Assembly: GCA_963921335.3 (NCBI GenBank)
Contig: CAWUFC020000002.1
Location: forward strand, 496,001-560,000
Source of the DNA: CAWUFC02 sp963921335
GTDB taxonomy: Bacteria > Pseudomonadota > Gammaproteobacteria > Pseudomonadales > Halieaceae
DNA length: 64,000 nt
Direction of reading: 5' to 3'
Shown here one piece after another: positions 1 to 8,513 of the stretch (position 1 is its first letter; each line of letters opens with the position of its first letter). The notes below the pieces were generated by a model. That model did not search any database and was not told the DNA's origin. It worked only from the letters and a program-made list of their open reading frames with translations. The position numbers and the translations under genes were made by a program.

Positions 1-1313
1 AGTGCGAGCAAGTTCTCAACACCCAAGACCGGTGGCACCAGCCCACCCATATTAGTGTCGATCACCACTCTGCGGTCAAATTCCAGCTCATTCTCCTCAT
101 AGTAGAGGCCAGCAATATAATTGAAACGGCCTTCAGTCGGAGAGGTCAGGCGAATCTCCTGGCTGAACTGCTTGAAGTCCTGATCATCGTCACGAGAGAT
201 GAACTGAAGCGGCAGCCAGTCCACATCAGCGCCATCCACGTAGTTGTAGGCTGAATAGCCAGTCACTGCGGTAAGCGTGTGCTCTCCAATATACCAATTC
301 AGGTTGAGTGACATGTTCTGGGTTTCGTTGTCACTTAACTCGGGGTTAATGCCGATAGCGGCACCTGACGAATTCGGTACGGGTTGTAATCCGGGACCAA
401 AGTTATTGTCTTTGATAATGGTGAACTCTTCTTGGATATCCGTTCCGAAAGTCGGGTAGTAGACATCCATCAAGGTATAAGCAATATCTGCAAAGGCGCT
501 CCGGTTGGGCACTTGCTCGGCACGCTGTGCCGCATCGAGGTAGAGATTGGCACCAGAGGCCACTCCGGTGCGTTCGTAGTTGGACTCACCGTACTTCAAT
601 GTGGCATCAAAATTATCACTGGCCTGCCAAACGGCTGAAATTCGCCATACGGTCTCTTCGACTTCAGGCTCATCCTGGTCCAGGAAGGTGTTTTCTACAT
701 AGCCCTCAGTTTCGCGATACTTGATCGCACCACGCAAGGCGAAGCTGTCGGTCACCGCCCCACTCAACATACCTTCAACGATGTAGCCATCGTTGTCCTC
801 TACAGAGAGCGCGATATTGCCGTTGAGTTCCTCATCAGTGGTTGGCGATGCGGTAATGACGTTCACCGCACCGGCTACTGTGTTCTTACCAAACAGGGTG
901 CCCTGCGGTCCGCGCAGCACCTCAACGCGCTGAATATCCATGAAGGGCGAACGATACTGACGACCGCGACCCATGTAGACACCGTCGATGTACATACCCA
1001 CGGATTGTTCAAAGGCCTGGTTGTTGGAAGAACCCATGCCCCGCATATAGATATTGGTGCTCACCGGAGCATCCGAAATAAACAGGTTGGGTACATAGTC
1101 GGCCAGGGCTGCCATATTCGGAATACCGGCATCGGAGATTTTGTCCCCCTGTACCGCCGACACAGAGATAGGCACATCCTGCAGACTCTCTGCCCGTTTC
1201 TGAGCAGTCACGATCACTTCTTCCAATTGCAGCTGTGCAGACGCAAAGGGAGCAGCAACAGCCATAGACAACGCCGCGGCGAGCGCGGACTTGCGGTGCG
1301 GTACGGACATCAT
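1..1313 (-). CDS. TonB-dependent receptor, 5' part (runs off left edge)
   Basis: Outer-membrane active transporter; the N-terminal 437 residues are in the window and the rest lies to the left. The translation opens with MMSVPHRKSALAAALSMAV, a signal peptide ending near ASA, then the TonB box region EEVIVTAQKRAESLQDVP and the plug domain with YMRGMGSSN, GVYMGRGR and VEVLRGPQGTLFGKNT, all typical of the family. The first barrel strands follow. Start: two adjacent ATGs (1313 and 1310) with an AGAGG ribosome site a few bases upstream. The leader carries an imperfect inverted repeat at 1344-1369. It is transcribed in the same direction as the AraC gene upstream. The substrate cannot be told from sequence; the nearby alkane and lipid genes make a hydrophobic compound possible. 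Confidence 0.93.
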   Translation of the reverse strand, partial: MMSVPHRKSALAAALSMAVAAPFASAQLQLEEVIVTAQKRAESLQDVPISVSAVQGDKISDAGIPNMAALADYVPNLFISDAPVSTNIYMRGMGSSNNQAFEQSVGMYIDGVYMGRGRQYRSPFMDIQRVEVLRGPQGTLFGKNTVAGAVNVITASPTTDEELNGNIALSVEDNDGYIVEGMLSGAVTDSFALRGAIKYRETEGYVENTFLDQDEPEVEETVWRISAVWQASDNFDATLKYGESNYERTGVASGANLYLDAAQRAEQVPNRSAFADIAYTLMDVYYPTFGTDIQEEFTIIKDNNFGPGLQPVPNSSGAAIGINPELSDNETQNMSLNLNWYIGEHTLTAVTGYSAYNYVDGADVDWLPLQFISRDDDQDFKQFSQEIRLTSPTEGRFNYIAGLYYEENELEFDRRVVIDTNMGGLVPPVLGVENLLA

Positions 1314-1343
1314 TCGACCTCTTGAATGTTATATTTATTAGTT

Positions 1344-1369
1344 GTCAGTCACTGGTTGACAGTGCTGAC
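1344..1369. promoter_or_regulatory. Imperfect inverted repeat in the leader of the TonB receptor gene
   Basis: GTCAG-t-CACTG, loop GTTGA, CAGTG-CTGAC: two 10-base arms with one bulged T, 31 bases before the receptor start. It could be a protein-binding site or a transcript hairpin. The 131-bp gap holds no gene. Confidence 0.3.
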
Positions 1370-1444
1370 ATCGCAAATAGTACGACAGCGCGCACAAAGG
1401 AACAATGGGGTTCAAAAATGTGGACCATTGGGATAATGGCTCCT

Positions 1445-2491
1445 TTATTGATTGCGTCGCCACGCCGCCGGAGAGTTTCCCGTCCGCTGCTTGAAGGCCC
1501 TGCCAAAATTAGCCGGATCACTGTAACCAAGACGCCCCGCCACCTCAGCCACCGTGAAGTTGGCCAGACCCAGCATCTGTTCAGCCCGTACTCGCCGGGC
1601 TTGCTCCAGTAGCTCGCGAAAACTTGTATCGGCGGCACGCATGCGACGAATCAGCGTGCGCGGTGTGATATGCAGCTGAGCGGCCACAGCCTCGAGTGTC
1701 GGCGCTGCCTGATTACCGGCGCCAGACTGGCACAGCTCAAAATGATCATGCAAAAGATCCCGGACTTTTTGCACAGGGTCGGCGCTATTACCCTGGGCAC
1801 GAATGATGTCGCGACACTGAGCCAGGTTATTGCGATACATGGCCTCGTCGTATAGCGGCGAGCTCACCCCTGCCCAGGAGCGCGGGACGGCAATCGCATT
1901 GTGAGGTGCATTAAAAACACAGGGTGAACCGTAGGTTTTCGCCAATGACGCCTCATAGGCCGGCGCAGGTGCAGTAAAGCTGATAGTGACCTGCTCGCCG
2001 ACCGGATGCCCCATAATCGTTTCGATCAATGATTCGATGACCTTGAGCACGGTTTCGGCCAGCCACTGTGCGTACTGGGCCTCACCAGTGAGATCGTGAA
2101 TCACAAACAACAGCTGATTGTCACGCTCAATCATCTCAGCAGTAATGCTGGTCACGCGGACAGCGTGGTAACGAATCATCACATCCAGCGCATCACCCAG
2201 GGTCGGGGCACTTAGTGCTGCAAAACCCAGCGGACCATGGGCACTGATGTGAAACTGTTCGCCAACGCGGGCGGCCCATCCCGGCTCGAAACCGGCCGCA
2301 TCAATGTTTTGCAGCAGCATGGCCAAAGCCTCTGCCGGGATGTACTCGAGAGCCTCCACCTCAGCCAGTGTGTAGCCCGTGCCCTGCAGCAGAATGGCAG
2401 GGTCATGCTGAGCAGCTCTCAAATACAATAAGCATAAGCTGCGGATGAAAAATAGCCAGATTCCATAGCCATAGCCTAGCCGTCCTGTCAC
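1445..2491 (-). CDS. AraC family transcriptional regulator (start region probably frameshifted)
   Basis: DNA-binding regulator. Residues about 25-200 match the AraC-type ligand-binding/dimerisation domain found in lipid and alkane regulators (GTGYTLAEVEALEYIP, HGPLGFAALSAPTLGDALDV). The last 90 residues form the double helix-turn-helix (VAAQLHITPRTLIRRM, VAEVAGRLGYSDPANFGRAF). It is divergent from alkB, so it is the natural candidate to control alkB. Start problem: the open frame begins at a GTG (2491) without a ribosome site and gives an odd N-terminus. An ATG at 2472 has AGGAC nine bases upstream and reads MAMESGYFSSAAYAYCI before a stop. One extra T in the run at 2421-2423 would join that frame to LRAAQHDPAILL, giving a 342-residue protein. 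Confidence 0.85.
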   Translation of the reverse strand: MTGRLGYGYGIWLFFIRSLCLLYLRAAQHDPAILLQGTGYTLAEVEALEYIPAEALAMLLQNIDAAGFEPGWAARVGEQFHISAHGPLGFAALSAPTLGDALDVMIRYHAVRVTSITAEMIERDNQLLFVIHDLTGEAQYAQWLAETVLKVIESLIETIMGHPVGEQVTISFTAPAPAYEASLAKTYGSPCVFNAPHNAIAVPRSWAGVSSPLYDEAMYRNNLAQCRDIIRAQGNSADPVQKVRDLLHDHFELCQSGAGNQAAPTLEAVAAQLHITPRTLIRRMRAADTSFRELLEQARRVRAEQMLGLANFTVAEVAGRLGYSDPANFGRAFKQRTGNSPAAWRRNQ

Positions 2492-2522
2492 TTATTAACC
2501 AGTTTTTTGTCACTAAGTGAAA

Positions 2523-2551
2523 TTCACTCGTCCCACGCCTTTGTCTAATCT
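2523..2551 (+). promoter_or_regulatory. Possible alkB promoter with overlapping inverted repeat
   Basis: TTCACT (2523-2528), 17-base spacer, TAATCT (2546-2551), about 30 bases before the alkB start. AGTGA-AAT-TCACT (2516-2528) is a short palindrome covering the -35 element and could bind the divergent AraC protein. Pattern matches only. Confidence 0.35.
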
Positions 2552-2580
2552 TTGTGCAACACAATGCGGAGGTGCATTTC

Positions 2581-3779
2581 ATGACGACTTCCACAATGGA
2601 ACATCCCGAACAGGGAACCATTTCCTACACCGATAAAAAGCGCTACCTGTGGCTGTCCTCAGTAATCCTGCCTGTATTTCCAATGATGGGAATTGCGCTC
2701 TACTACTACACCGGTAGCCAGTGGGCGCTGGGGCTGCCCCTGTTTTTCACCTACGGCATCATTCCCTTTCTGGACTGGGGCATGGGCAGTGACACCAACA
2801 ACCCACCTGAGGAAATCGTTCCCCAATTAGAGGAAGATCGCTACTACCGGATACTCACTTACATCACGGTGCCCATGCATTTCCTGGTGCTGATCGGCTT
2901 CGCGTGGTTTGTGGGCAGCCATGCCAGCGAGCTCACTGTGTGGTCGGTACTTGCCCTGGCACTGACGGCTGGCACCTACTCCGGCCTGGGCATTAACACC
3001 GCTCACGAGATGGGGCATAAAAAACCGGCATTGAGCGTTTCCTCGCCAAGATCGTGCTGGCGGTACCGGCTTACGGACACTTCTGCATTGAGCACAACCG
3101 AGGCCACCACACCCACGTGGCGACACCTGAAGACCCGGCTAGCTCACGCATGGGCGAATCCATCTACAAATTCGTACTGCGTGAAATCCCGGGTGCCTTT
3201 TGGCGTGGCTGGGAGCAGGAGAAAGTGAGACTGGAGCGCCAGGGCAAATCAGCCTGGAGCTGGAACAACGACATTCTCCAGTCCTACGCCATCAGCGCGG
3301 TACTGCAGGTTGGCCTGGTAATCGCTTTTGGCTGGATCATGATTCCGTTTCTGCTGATTCACAACATGTTTGCCTGGTTCCAATTGACCTCCGCCAACTA
3401 CATTGAGCACTATGGTTTGCAGAGGGAGAAAGAGGAAAGCGGCCGCTACGAGCGCTGCCAACCGCATCACTCCTGGAATGCCAATTACATCTTCAGCAAC
3501 ATCATCCTCTTCCACCTGGAGCGTCATTCAGACCATCACGCCAACCCGACCCGCCGCTATCAGAGCCTGCGCAATTTTGAGAACCTGCCCGAACTGCCCA
3601 ACGGCTACTATGGCATGTACATCGCAGCCTACATCCCATGGCTCTGGTACAAGATTATGGATAAGCGCGTACTGGAACTGCCACATATCCAGGGAGATCT
3701 GTCCAAGGTAAATATTGACCCGGCCAAGCGCGATGAGATTTACGCCCGCTTTGGTAACGGACAGCTGGCCACAGCCTGA
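2581..3779 (+). CDS. alkB: Alkane 1-monooxygenase AlkB, interrupted by a single-base frameshift
   Basis: Integral-membrane non-haem di-iron hydroxylase that oxidises n-alkanes to 1-alkanols using electrons from rubredoxin. The start at 2581 has GGAGG seven bases upstream. Frame one runs to about residue 148 and holds the first His box (NTAHEMGHK) plus the N-terminal membrane helices. It then goes out of frame and stops at 3228. The next frame carries the rest: EHNRGHHTHVATPEDPAS, NYIEHYGL and LERHSDHHANPTRRYQ. Adding one A to the A6 run at 3019-3024 gives GHKKTGIERFLAKIVLAVP and an uninterrupted protein of 399 residues, the normal AlkB length, with all His boxes. As written the gene cannot make a full protein. 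A sequencing indel is the simplest explanation; a real mutation is possible. The next gene is a rubredoxin overlapping by one base. Confidence 0.92.
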
Positions 3780-3940
3780 TGGGTGTTTACGAATGCCCCG
3801 GTTGCCAGTACCGGTTTGACGAAGACAAGGGGGACAGTCATGAGGGCCACCCCCCGGGCACCAGCTTCGATTCACTGCCCGACGATTTCACCTGCCCCGA
3901 TTGCGGTGTGCGTTACAAGGAAGACTTCGTAAAACAGTGA
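3779..3940 (+). CDS. Rubredoxin (AlkG1-like), partner of AlkB
   Basis: A 53-residue iron-sulfur (one Fe, four Cys) electron carrier. CPGC at residues 6-9 and CPDC at 39-42 are the Fe ligands; the usual aromatic core residues (Y4, Y11, F13, F37) are present. Its ATG shares one base with the alkB stop (TGATG), implying translational coupling and a role as electron carrier linked to alkane hydroxylation. After the second CxxCG it reads VRYKEDF, one residue longer than the other rubredoxin in this window (ISKTDF), which resembles the Arg insertion described for AlkG1-type rubredoxins. Confidence 0.9.
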   Translation: MGVYECPGCQYRFDEDKGDSHEGHPPGTSFDSLPDDFTCPDCGVRYKEDFVKQ

Positions 3941-3952
3941 CAGACGCCGCGG

Positions 3953-3967
3953 GCCGGCTTAACCGGC
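3953..3967. terminator. Short hairpin between convergent genes
   Basis: GCCGG-CTTAA-CCGGC lies between the rubredoxin stop and the end of the convergent SDR gene, overlapping the SDR stop codon. No T tract follows, so termination is only suggested. Confidence 0.3.
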
Positions 3968-4786
3968 ACTGCGGCGATATTTTTCTTTATTCTTGCGGCC
4001 AATCGCGTAAAGACGGTCACGCATTCCCCGCCGCAGTTTTGGAAACAGGTAACTCAGGGTAGTCAGGCGTCCACTGAATGACGGCATGCTGATTTCATCC
4101 GCTTCACCGCGAGCCAGGGCCAGCACATTTGCAGCTACCTGTTCAGCGGTACTCATAGGCTGGGAGAATACAATGTCTTCCACGTCATCGATTTCATCCA
4201 TGATAAAACCAGTATCGATGGGTCCCGGTGACACAACGCCTACCGCAATATTTTCACCACGCAATTCGTCGCCCAGCGCATAGGTGAAGGAGCGCAATCC
4301 AGCTTTTGTGGCACCATAAGTGGCCGCACCCTGCATGGGCGTGCGCCCGGCAAGAGAACCCACCATGACAATGGCACCGCCACCCTGCTGACGCAGGTAG
4401 GGTATCACCGCGGCAGATAGCAACAGCGGCGCCCGCAAACTAACGTCCACCATTGCCGCGATGGCCTCGGGGCCTACGCTGGCGGCATCACCACGGTTAT
4501 GCATGCCTGCGTTGTTGACCAGAACATCGATACACCCGAACCTGGATTGCGCCTGCTCGAGCAGCGACTCGCAGGCCGCGGAATCTGACACATCCATAGC
4601 AACGGCCAGCACACCGGTCTTTGCCTCTATTTCTTTCGCAAAGGCCTGTAGCCGTTCTTCACCACGGGCAACCAGCACCAGGTTGGCTCCCGCGTCGGCA
4701 AAGGCGTGCGCGCAAGCAGCTCCGACGCCCATGGAGGCGCCGGTAATAATAACGGTTCGATTGTTGAAGTCTGAAAGTGACATCAC
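3959..4786 (-). CDS. SDR family NAD(P)-dependent oxidoreductase
   Basis: A 275-residue short-chain dehydrogenase/reductase. Visible motifs are the cofactor-binding TGASMGVG (residues 15-22), NNAG, the catalytic Ser in VGSLAG and the YxxxK pair in YGATKAG. The substrate is unknown. The C-terminus is basic (RRGMRDRLYAIGRKNKEKYRR), as in SDRs that act on membrane lipids or retinol-like substrates. Lying beside alkB and two more SDRs, it may oxidise alcohols from hydrocarbon or lipid breakdown (inference). GGAG precedes the start. Confidence 0.88.
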   Translation of the reverse strand: MMSLSDFNNRTVIITGASMGVGAACAHAFADAGANLVLVARGEERLQAFAKEIEAKTGVLAVAMDVSDSAACESLLEQAQSRFGCIDVLVNNAGMHNRGDAASVGPEAIAAMVDVSLRAPLLLSAAVIPYLRQQGGGAIVMVGSLAGRTPMQGAATYGATKAGLRSFTYALGDELRGENIAVGVVSPGPIDTGFIMDEIDDVEDIVFSQPMSTAEQVAANVLALARGEADEISMPSFSGRLTTLSYLFPKLRRGMRDRLYAIGRKNKEKYRRSAG

Positions 4787-4824
4787 GGGCTCCTTTAACT
4801 GAAGCCCGTGATTATAGACAGGTT

Positions 4825-5601
4825 TCAGACGGCTGGGGTGGGCGGTGTAATCGTGGCGGCGTTATCGATCACCATCTGGGCACCGTTTACAAAACCTGAC
4901 TCATCCGAGGCCAGGTACAGTACCAGCTTGGCAATATCCTCGGGTTCGCACATGGGTACCGCGGCGCCCAGTGCATCAATCTCTTCCTGGGTGGCGGTAT
5001 CATTACCCGTTGCAACCTTCACCACCATAGGCGTCTTCACACCGTCGGGGTGGATAGAGTTACATCGCACACCGTTGCCCTGCTCCCGGCAATACAGCGC
5101 CACGCTTTTGGTCAAACCGGCAACGGCGCCTTTACTGGCACTGTAAGCGGCGATGAATGACATGCCGTGCAGTGCAGCCACCGAAGACATATTGATAATC
5201 GAGCCTCCGCCATCGCTCTTCTCCATGGCCGGGATGGCGTGCTTGCAACCCAGAAACACGCCCTCGTTATTCACAGCGTTGGTTTTGCGATAAGTCTCGA
5301 GATCTGTATCCACTACACTGCCCATAGTCATCATGCCTGCATTGTTGACGAGGATATCCAGCCTTCCGAAGCTCTCGAGCGTGGTCGCAACCACCTGCTG
5401 CCAGTTGTCTTCATCGGTCACATCATGGCGAACAAAGATCGCATCGGCACCGATTTGCTCCGCTACGGCCTGACCATCAGTTTCATTGAGATCGGTCAAC
5501 ACGACTTTAGCGCCCTCGCTGGCCAGCAACAGCGCATCGGCCTTGCCCATCCCGCTGGCTGCGCCTGTGACGATGGCTACTTTGCCCTCAACTCGGTTCA
5601 T
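4825..5601 (-). CDS. SDR family oxidoreductase (3-hydroxyacyl/steroid dehydrogenase-like)
   Basis: A 258-residue classical SDR. It has TGAASGMG near the N-terminus, the NNAG motif, a catalytic Ser in NMSSVAAL and YSASKGA. The C-terminus (NGAQMVIDNAAT) is where the cofactor/tetramer contact normally lies. The ATG at 5601 was chosen because AAAGGAG lies seven bases upstream and MNRVEGKVAIVTG is a typical SDR beginning; the frame stays open upstream, but that part looks non-coding. It is divergent from the DUF1499 gene. Confidence 0.9.
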   Translation of the reverse strand: MNRVEGKVAIVTGAASGMGKADALLLASEGAKVVLTDLNETDGQAVAEQIGADAIFVRHDVTDEDNWQQVVATTLESFGRLDILVNNAGMMTMGSVVDTDLETYRKTNAVNNEGVFLGCKHAIPAMEKSDGGGSIINMSSVAALHGMSFIAAYSASKGAVAGLTKSVALYCREQGNGVRCNSIHPDGVKTPMVVKVATGNDTATQEEIDALGAAVPMCEPEDIAKLVLYLASDESGFVNGAQMVIDNAATITPPTPAV

Positions 5602-5756
5602 TTTGGATACTCCTTTAAAGACAGACGCGCAGTAGAGCACGCAGCGCGGGCCCGTCTCAATTGCCGAAACGGCCAAGTGGATGTCATTAGCGGCATCGCT
5701 TGGCCTGCACCGGCTGCCCGAGTATGCTTTGCACCACATACACAGGAGCTCCAATC

Positions 5757-6488
5757 ATGTCTGATAACACGCCGCTGTCCCCACTGGTTTACTGGCCTGG
5801 TCGAGTTGCCCTCACCTGCCTGGTATTGATACCGCTCTCTGTCGCCGGTGTACGCTTCGGCATTCTCCATTTTTCCGCTGGACTGCCGGTTTTCGCACTG
5901 GCCTGTCTGCTCTCCCTCGCCATGCTGATACTGCTGGCGATCGTCAGCCTGATGCCCAAATTCAAGGCCCAGCGAGCTGCCGCTATCAAGCGCTCGCTGG
6001 CGGCCTTACCCGGAGTGCTGCTGGCTGGCGCCCTGCTGGGCTCGGCGGGAGATTATCCACCTATTCACGACATCACCACGGACACCGATAACCCACCGTT
6101 ATTCGTGCAGGGTGTAATCGAACGCGGCGAAAACTCCAACACGCTGGATATCAAACCCGATACGATCGCCGCTCAATTGCAGGCTTACCCTGACCTGGCC
6201 ACCCTACAAACCCAGCTGCAGCCTGCGGCCGCCATGGCCAGGGCTGCCGACATCGCCACCAAAATGAACTGGACGATCTACAACAACGATCCCGCGACTG
6301 GTCTCATTGAGGCCTCTTACACCTCTTTCTGGTTTGGCTTTGTCGATGACATTGCTATTCGCTTCAGCGCGACTGCCACCGGCACGGCCATCGACCTGCG
6401 CTCTGTGTCGCGGGTGGGCGTTAGCGACATCGGCGCCAATGCCAATCGAATTCGCGCATTCACACGGGCGTACCAGGCCGAGGGCTAA
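5757..6488 (+). CDS. DUF1499 domain membrane protein
   Basis: A 243-residue protein with two or three N-terminal hydrophobic segments (VALTCLVLIPLSVAGV, ALACLLSLAMLILLAIVSL, ALPGVLLAGALLG), then a soluble DUF1499 domain with its typical pieces: NPPLFVQGV, AADIATKMNWTI, FWFGFVDDIAIRF and DLRSVSRVGVSDIGANA. The function of DUF1499 is not known. The ATG at 5757 has AGGAG nine bases upstream. The HtrA-like protease gene begins five bases after the stop, so the two are probably co-transcribed. Confidence 0.85.
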   Translation: MSDNTPLSPLVYWPGRVALTCLVLIPLSVAGVRFGILHFSAGLPVFALACLLSLAMLILLAIVSLMPKFKAQRAAAIKRSLAALPGVLLAGALLGSAGDYPPIHDITTDTDNPPLFVQGVIERGENSNTLDIKPDTIAAQLQAYPDLATLQTQLQPAAAMARAADIATKMNWTIYNNDPATGLIEASYTSFWFGFVDDIAIRFSATATGTAIDLRSVSRVGVSDIGANANRIRAFTRAYQAEG

Positions 6489-6493
6489 CAGCT

Positions 6494-7537
6494 GTGCGGC
6501 ACTTGCTGTTACTGCTCGCGGCGCTCAGCCTGCAGGCGTTTGCCGCACCCGACTACCTCAGCTTCAAAACTGAAGATGAGGCCAACAGCATGGAGATTTA
6601 CCGCGCTGCCAGTCCTTCGGTTGTGCACGTGACCAACCACGCGTTGATGCGGCGCGGCATGTTCTCACGCAACGTGCAGGAAATTCCCCGTGGCTCCGGT
6701 ACCGGTTTTGTCTGGGATAACAACGGCCTGATTGTCACCAACTTCCACGTCATCCAGGGCGCCAACCGCATCGTGATAGAGTTGCAGGACCAGAGTGAAT
6801 GGGATGCCAAGGTCATCGGAGTGGCACCGGAAAAAGATCTCGCCGTTCTGCAGATTGAAGTAGCCGAGGACAAGCTGGTGCCCCTACCCATGGGTGATTC
6901 CTCCGAGCTGGAGGTGGGCCGCAAGGTGCTGGCTATCGGCAATCCATTCGGCCTCGATACCACTCTGACCACGGGTGTCATTAGCGCACTGGGACGCGAA
7001 ATAGCCAGCACCAATAACCGCACGATTCGCAATGTGATTCAGACCGATGCGGCAATCAACCCAGGCAACTCGGGCGGCCCGCTGCTCAATTCAATGGGTC
7101 AGCTGGTGGGTGTAAACACAGCGATCTTCAGCCCCAGCGGGGGCAGCGCCGGCATCGGCTTTGCCATTCCGGTGAACACCGTGCGCGAGGTAGTGCCGCA
7201 GTTGATCAGCTATGGGCGGCTGTTTCGCCCGATTATCGGTATCGAACTGGCCAGCGACCGCTGGCGTCGTCGCTATGGTATTCAGGGCGTGGCCGTGGTC
7301 CGGGTCTTTCCGGGCCTGCCTGCAGCCGACGCCGGCATCATTGGTGCCTACCGCAATAGCCGCGGCGATATCGTACTGGGGGATATCATTGTCGGCATCG
7401 ACGGCAAAACCGTTGCCGATAACGACGACTACCTCAGCGCCATGGAACAAAAGCAGCCCGGTGAATCGGTCACGATCACAACTCGTCGCGGCAAAGAGCG
7501 CAAAGAATTCACAGTGGAAGTAGCACCACCGCAGTAG
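6494..7537 (+). CDS. HtrA/DegP-like periplasmic serine protease
   Basis: A 347-residue trypsin-fold protease for envelope protein quality control. It has an N-terminal signal peptide (MRHLLLLLAALSLQAFA) and a catalytic triad: His in TNFHVIQGA, Asp in EKDLAVLQI and Ser in NPGNSGGPLL. One C-terminal PDZ domain follows (GVAVVRVFPGLPAADAGI, DIIVGIDGKTV), as in the DegS-like single-PDZ class rather than DegP with two. The start codon is GTG, five bases after the DUF1499 gene. Confidence 0.92.
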   Translation: MRHLLLLLAALSLQAFAAPDYLSFKTEDEANSMEIYRAASPSVVHVTNHALMRRGMFSRNVQEIPRGSGTGFVWDNNGLIVTNFHVIQGANRIVIELQDQSEWDAKVIGVAPEKDLAVLQIEVAEDKLVPLPMGDSSELEVGRKVLAIGNPFGLDTTLTTGVISALGREIASTNNRTIRNVIQTDAAINPGNSGGPLLNSMGQLVGVNTAIFSPSGGSAGIGFAIPVNTVREVVPQLISYGRLFRPIIGIELASDRWRRRYGIQGVAVVRVFPGLPAADAGIIGAYRNSRGDIVLGDIIVGIDGKTVADNDDYLSAMEQKQPGESVTITTRRGKERKEFTVEVAPPQ

Positions 7538-7546
7538 ACCGGCAAC

Positions 7547-8290
7547 TCAGGCGAGTGTGCCGCCGTCCATGCGAATATCTTCTCCAGTGATATGGGCCCC
7601 GTCATCAGAAGCCAGCATGGCGATGACGGAAGCCACTGTCTCCGGTCCTTTGGCTCCCGTGCGCGAACTGATTCGAACCATCTCATTGGCCTCAGGAATA
7701 TCCGGCATGCTGACGTTGGCTGACATATTGGTCTTGATGTCGCCCGGGCTCACGGTATTGGCCCGCAAACCGGCGTCGGCGTACTCAACAGCGATTGATC
7801 GCGTCATCGCCAGCACGCCACCCTTACTGGCGGAGTATGCTGCGCCCCATTTCAGACCCGCCTGAGAGGCTGTGGACGCCGCGTTCACAATATTGCCTTT
7901 GGTTTCCAGCAGATGGGGTATCGCGGCCCGGCACATCAGCCAGGTACCGGTCAGGTTGATATCCAGAACCTGTTGCCAGTGCTCAATCGGCATTTCGTGA
8001 CTGCGATCGAAGCGCAACAGCCCAGCCATATTGACCAGCACGTCGAGGCGACCGAATTGGTCAACACATGCGGCTACGGCAGCTTCAACCTGTTCAGCCT
8101 GGCTGACATCGCAGGCCATCGCTGCACCGCAAACATCACCCAGGCTGGCTACGGTCTCTTCCGCAGCGGCCAGATCCAGGTCAACACAGAGCACTTTGCC
8201 ACCCTCGCTGCCAATACGCTCTGCGGTGGCTTTTCCAATGCCACTGCCCGCCCCAGTCACCAGCGCCACCCTGTCTGTAAAACGCCCCAT
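7547..8290 (-). CDS. SDR family oxidoreductase
   Basis: A 247-residue classical SDR with TGAGSGIG, DLDLA after beta-2 (an NAD-preferring Asp), NMAG, a Ser in NAASTAS and YSASKGG; it ends GEDIRMDGGTLA. The ATG at 8290 has AAGGAGG five bases upstream; a further upstream ATG only adds a few residues that overlap this ribosome site. It is convergent with the protease and divergent from the acyl-CoA dehydrogenase pair, sharing a 223-bp control region. The substrate is not known. Confidence 0.9.
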   Translation of the reverse strand: MGRFTDRVALVTGAGSGIGKATAERIGSEGGKVLCVDLDLAAAEETVASLGDVCGAAMACDVSQAEQVEAAVAACVDQFGRLDVLVNMAGLLRFDRSHEMPIEHWQQVLDINLTGTWLMCRAAIPHLLETKGNIVNAASTASQAGLKWGAAYSASKGGVLAMTRSIAVEYADAGLRANTVSPGDIKTNMSANVSMPDIPEANEMVRISSRTGAKGPETVASVIAMLASDDGAHITGEDIRMDGGTLA

Positions 8291-8386
8291 ATCTGCCTCC
8301 TTTTTGTTCATATTTTTACTATATAAAACAGAAGCTTGCCGATAACACCTAAACAATACAAGTAAGTTTCATGAAGGGCTCATGCA

Positions 8387-8404
8387 AGTACAAGAAACTG
8401 TACT
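8387..8404. promoter_or_regulatory. Operator-like palindrome in a divergent control region
   Basis: AGTACA-N6-TGTACT, perfect 6-base arms, lies midway between the SDR (minus) and the acyl-CoA dehydrogenase pair (plus). The size and symmetry suit a TetR-type repressor, but no regulator gene is adjacent. Confidence 0.35.
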
Positions 8405-8473
8405 GAAACGGCGCTTGCGGACTGACCGAAAATGTTAGTATCTCTGCCCCTTTTCCCACTAGGAAGCATGTCA

Positions 8474-8494
8474 GCCAGCGGGTACCCTGCTGGC
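8474..8494 (+). promoter_or_regulatory. Leader hairpin before the acyl-CoA dehydrogenase pair
   Basis: GCCAGC-GGG-TA-CCC-(T)-GCTGGC forms a nine-pair stem with one bulged T, ending just upstream of the AAAGGA ribosome site. It may affect mRNA stability or translation; no known riboswitch class is recognised. Confidence 0.35.
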
Positions 8495-8513
8495 CATCTA
8501 AAGGAATACAGGT

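Noticed and set aside
3019..3024. Programmed -1 ribosomal frameshifting in alkB
   Set aside because: The site is not a canonical X-XXY-YYZ slippery heptamer, no stimulatory structure is obvious, and alkB genes are not known to use frameshifting.
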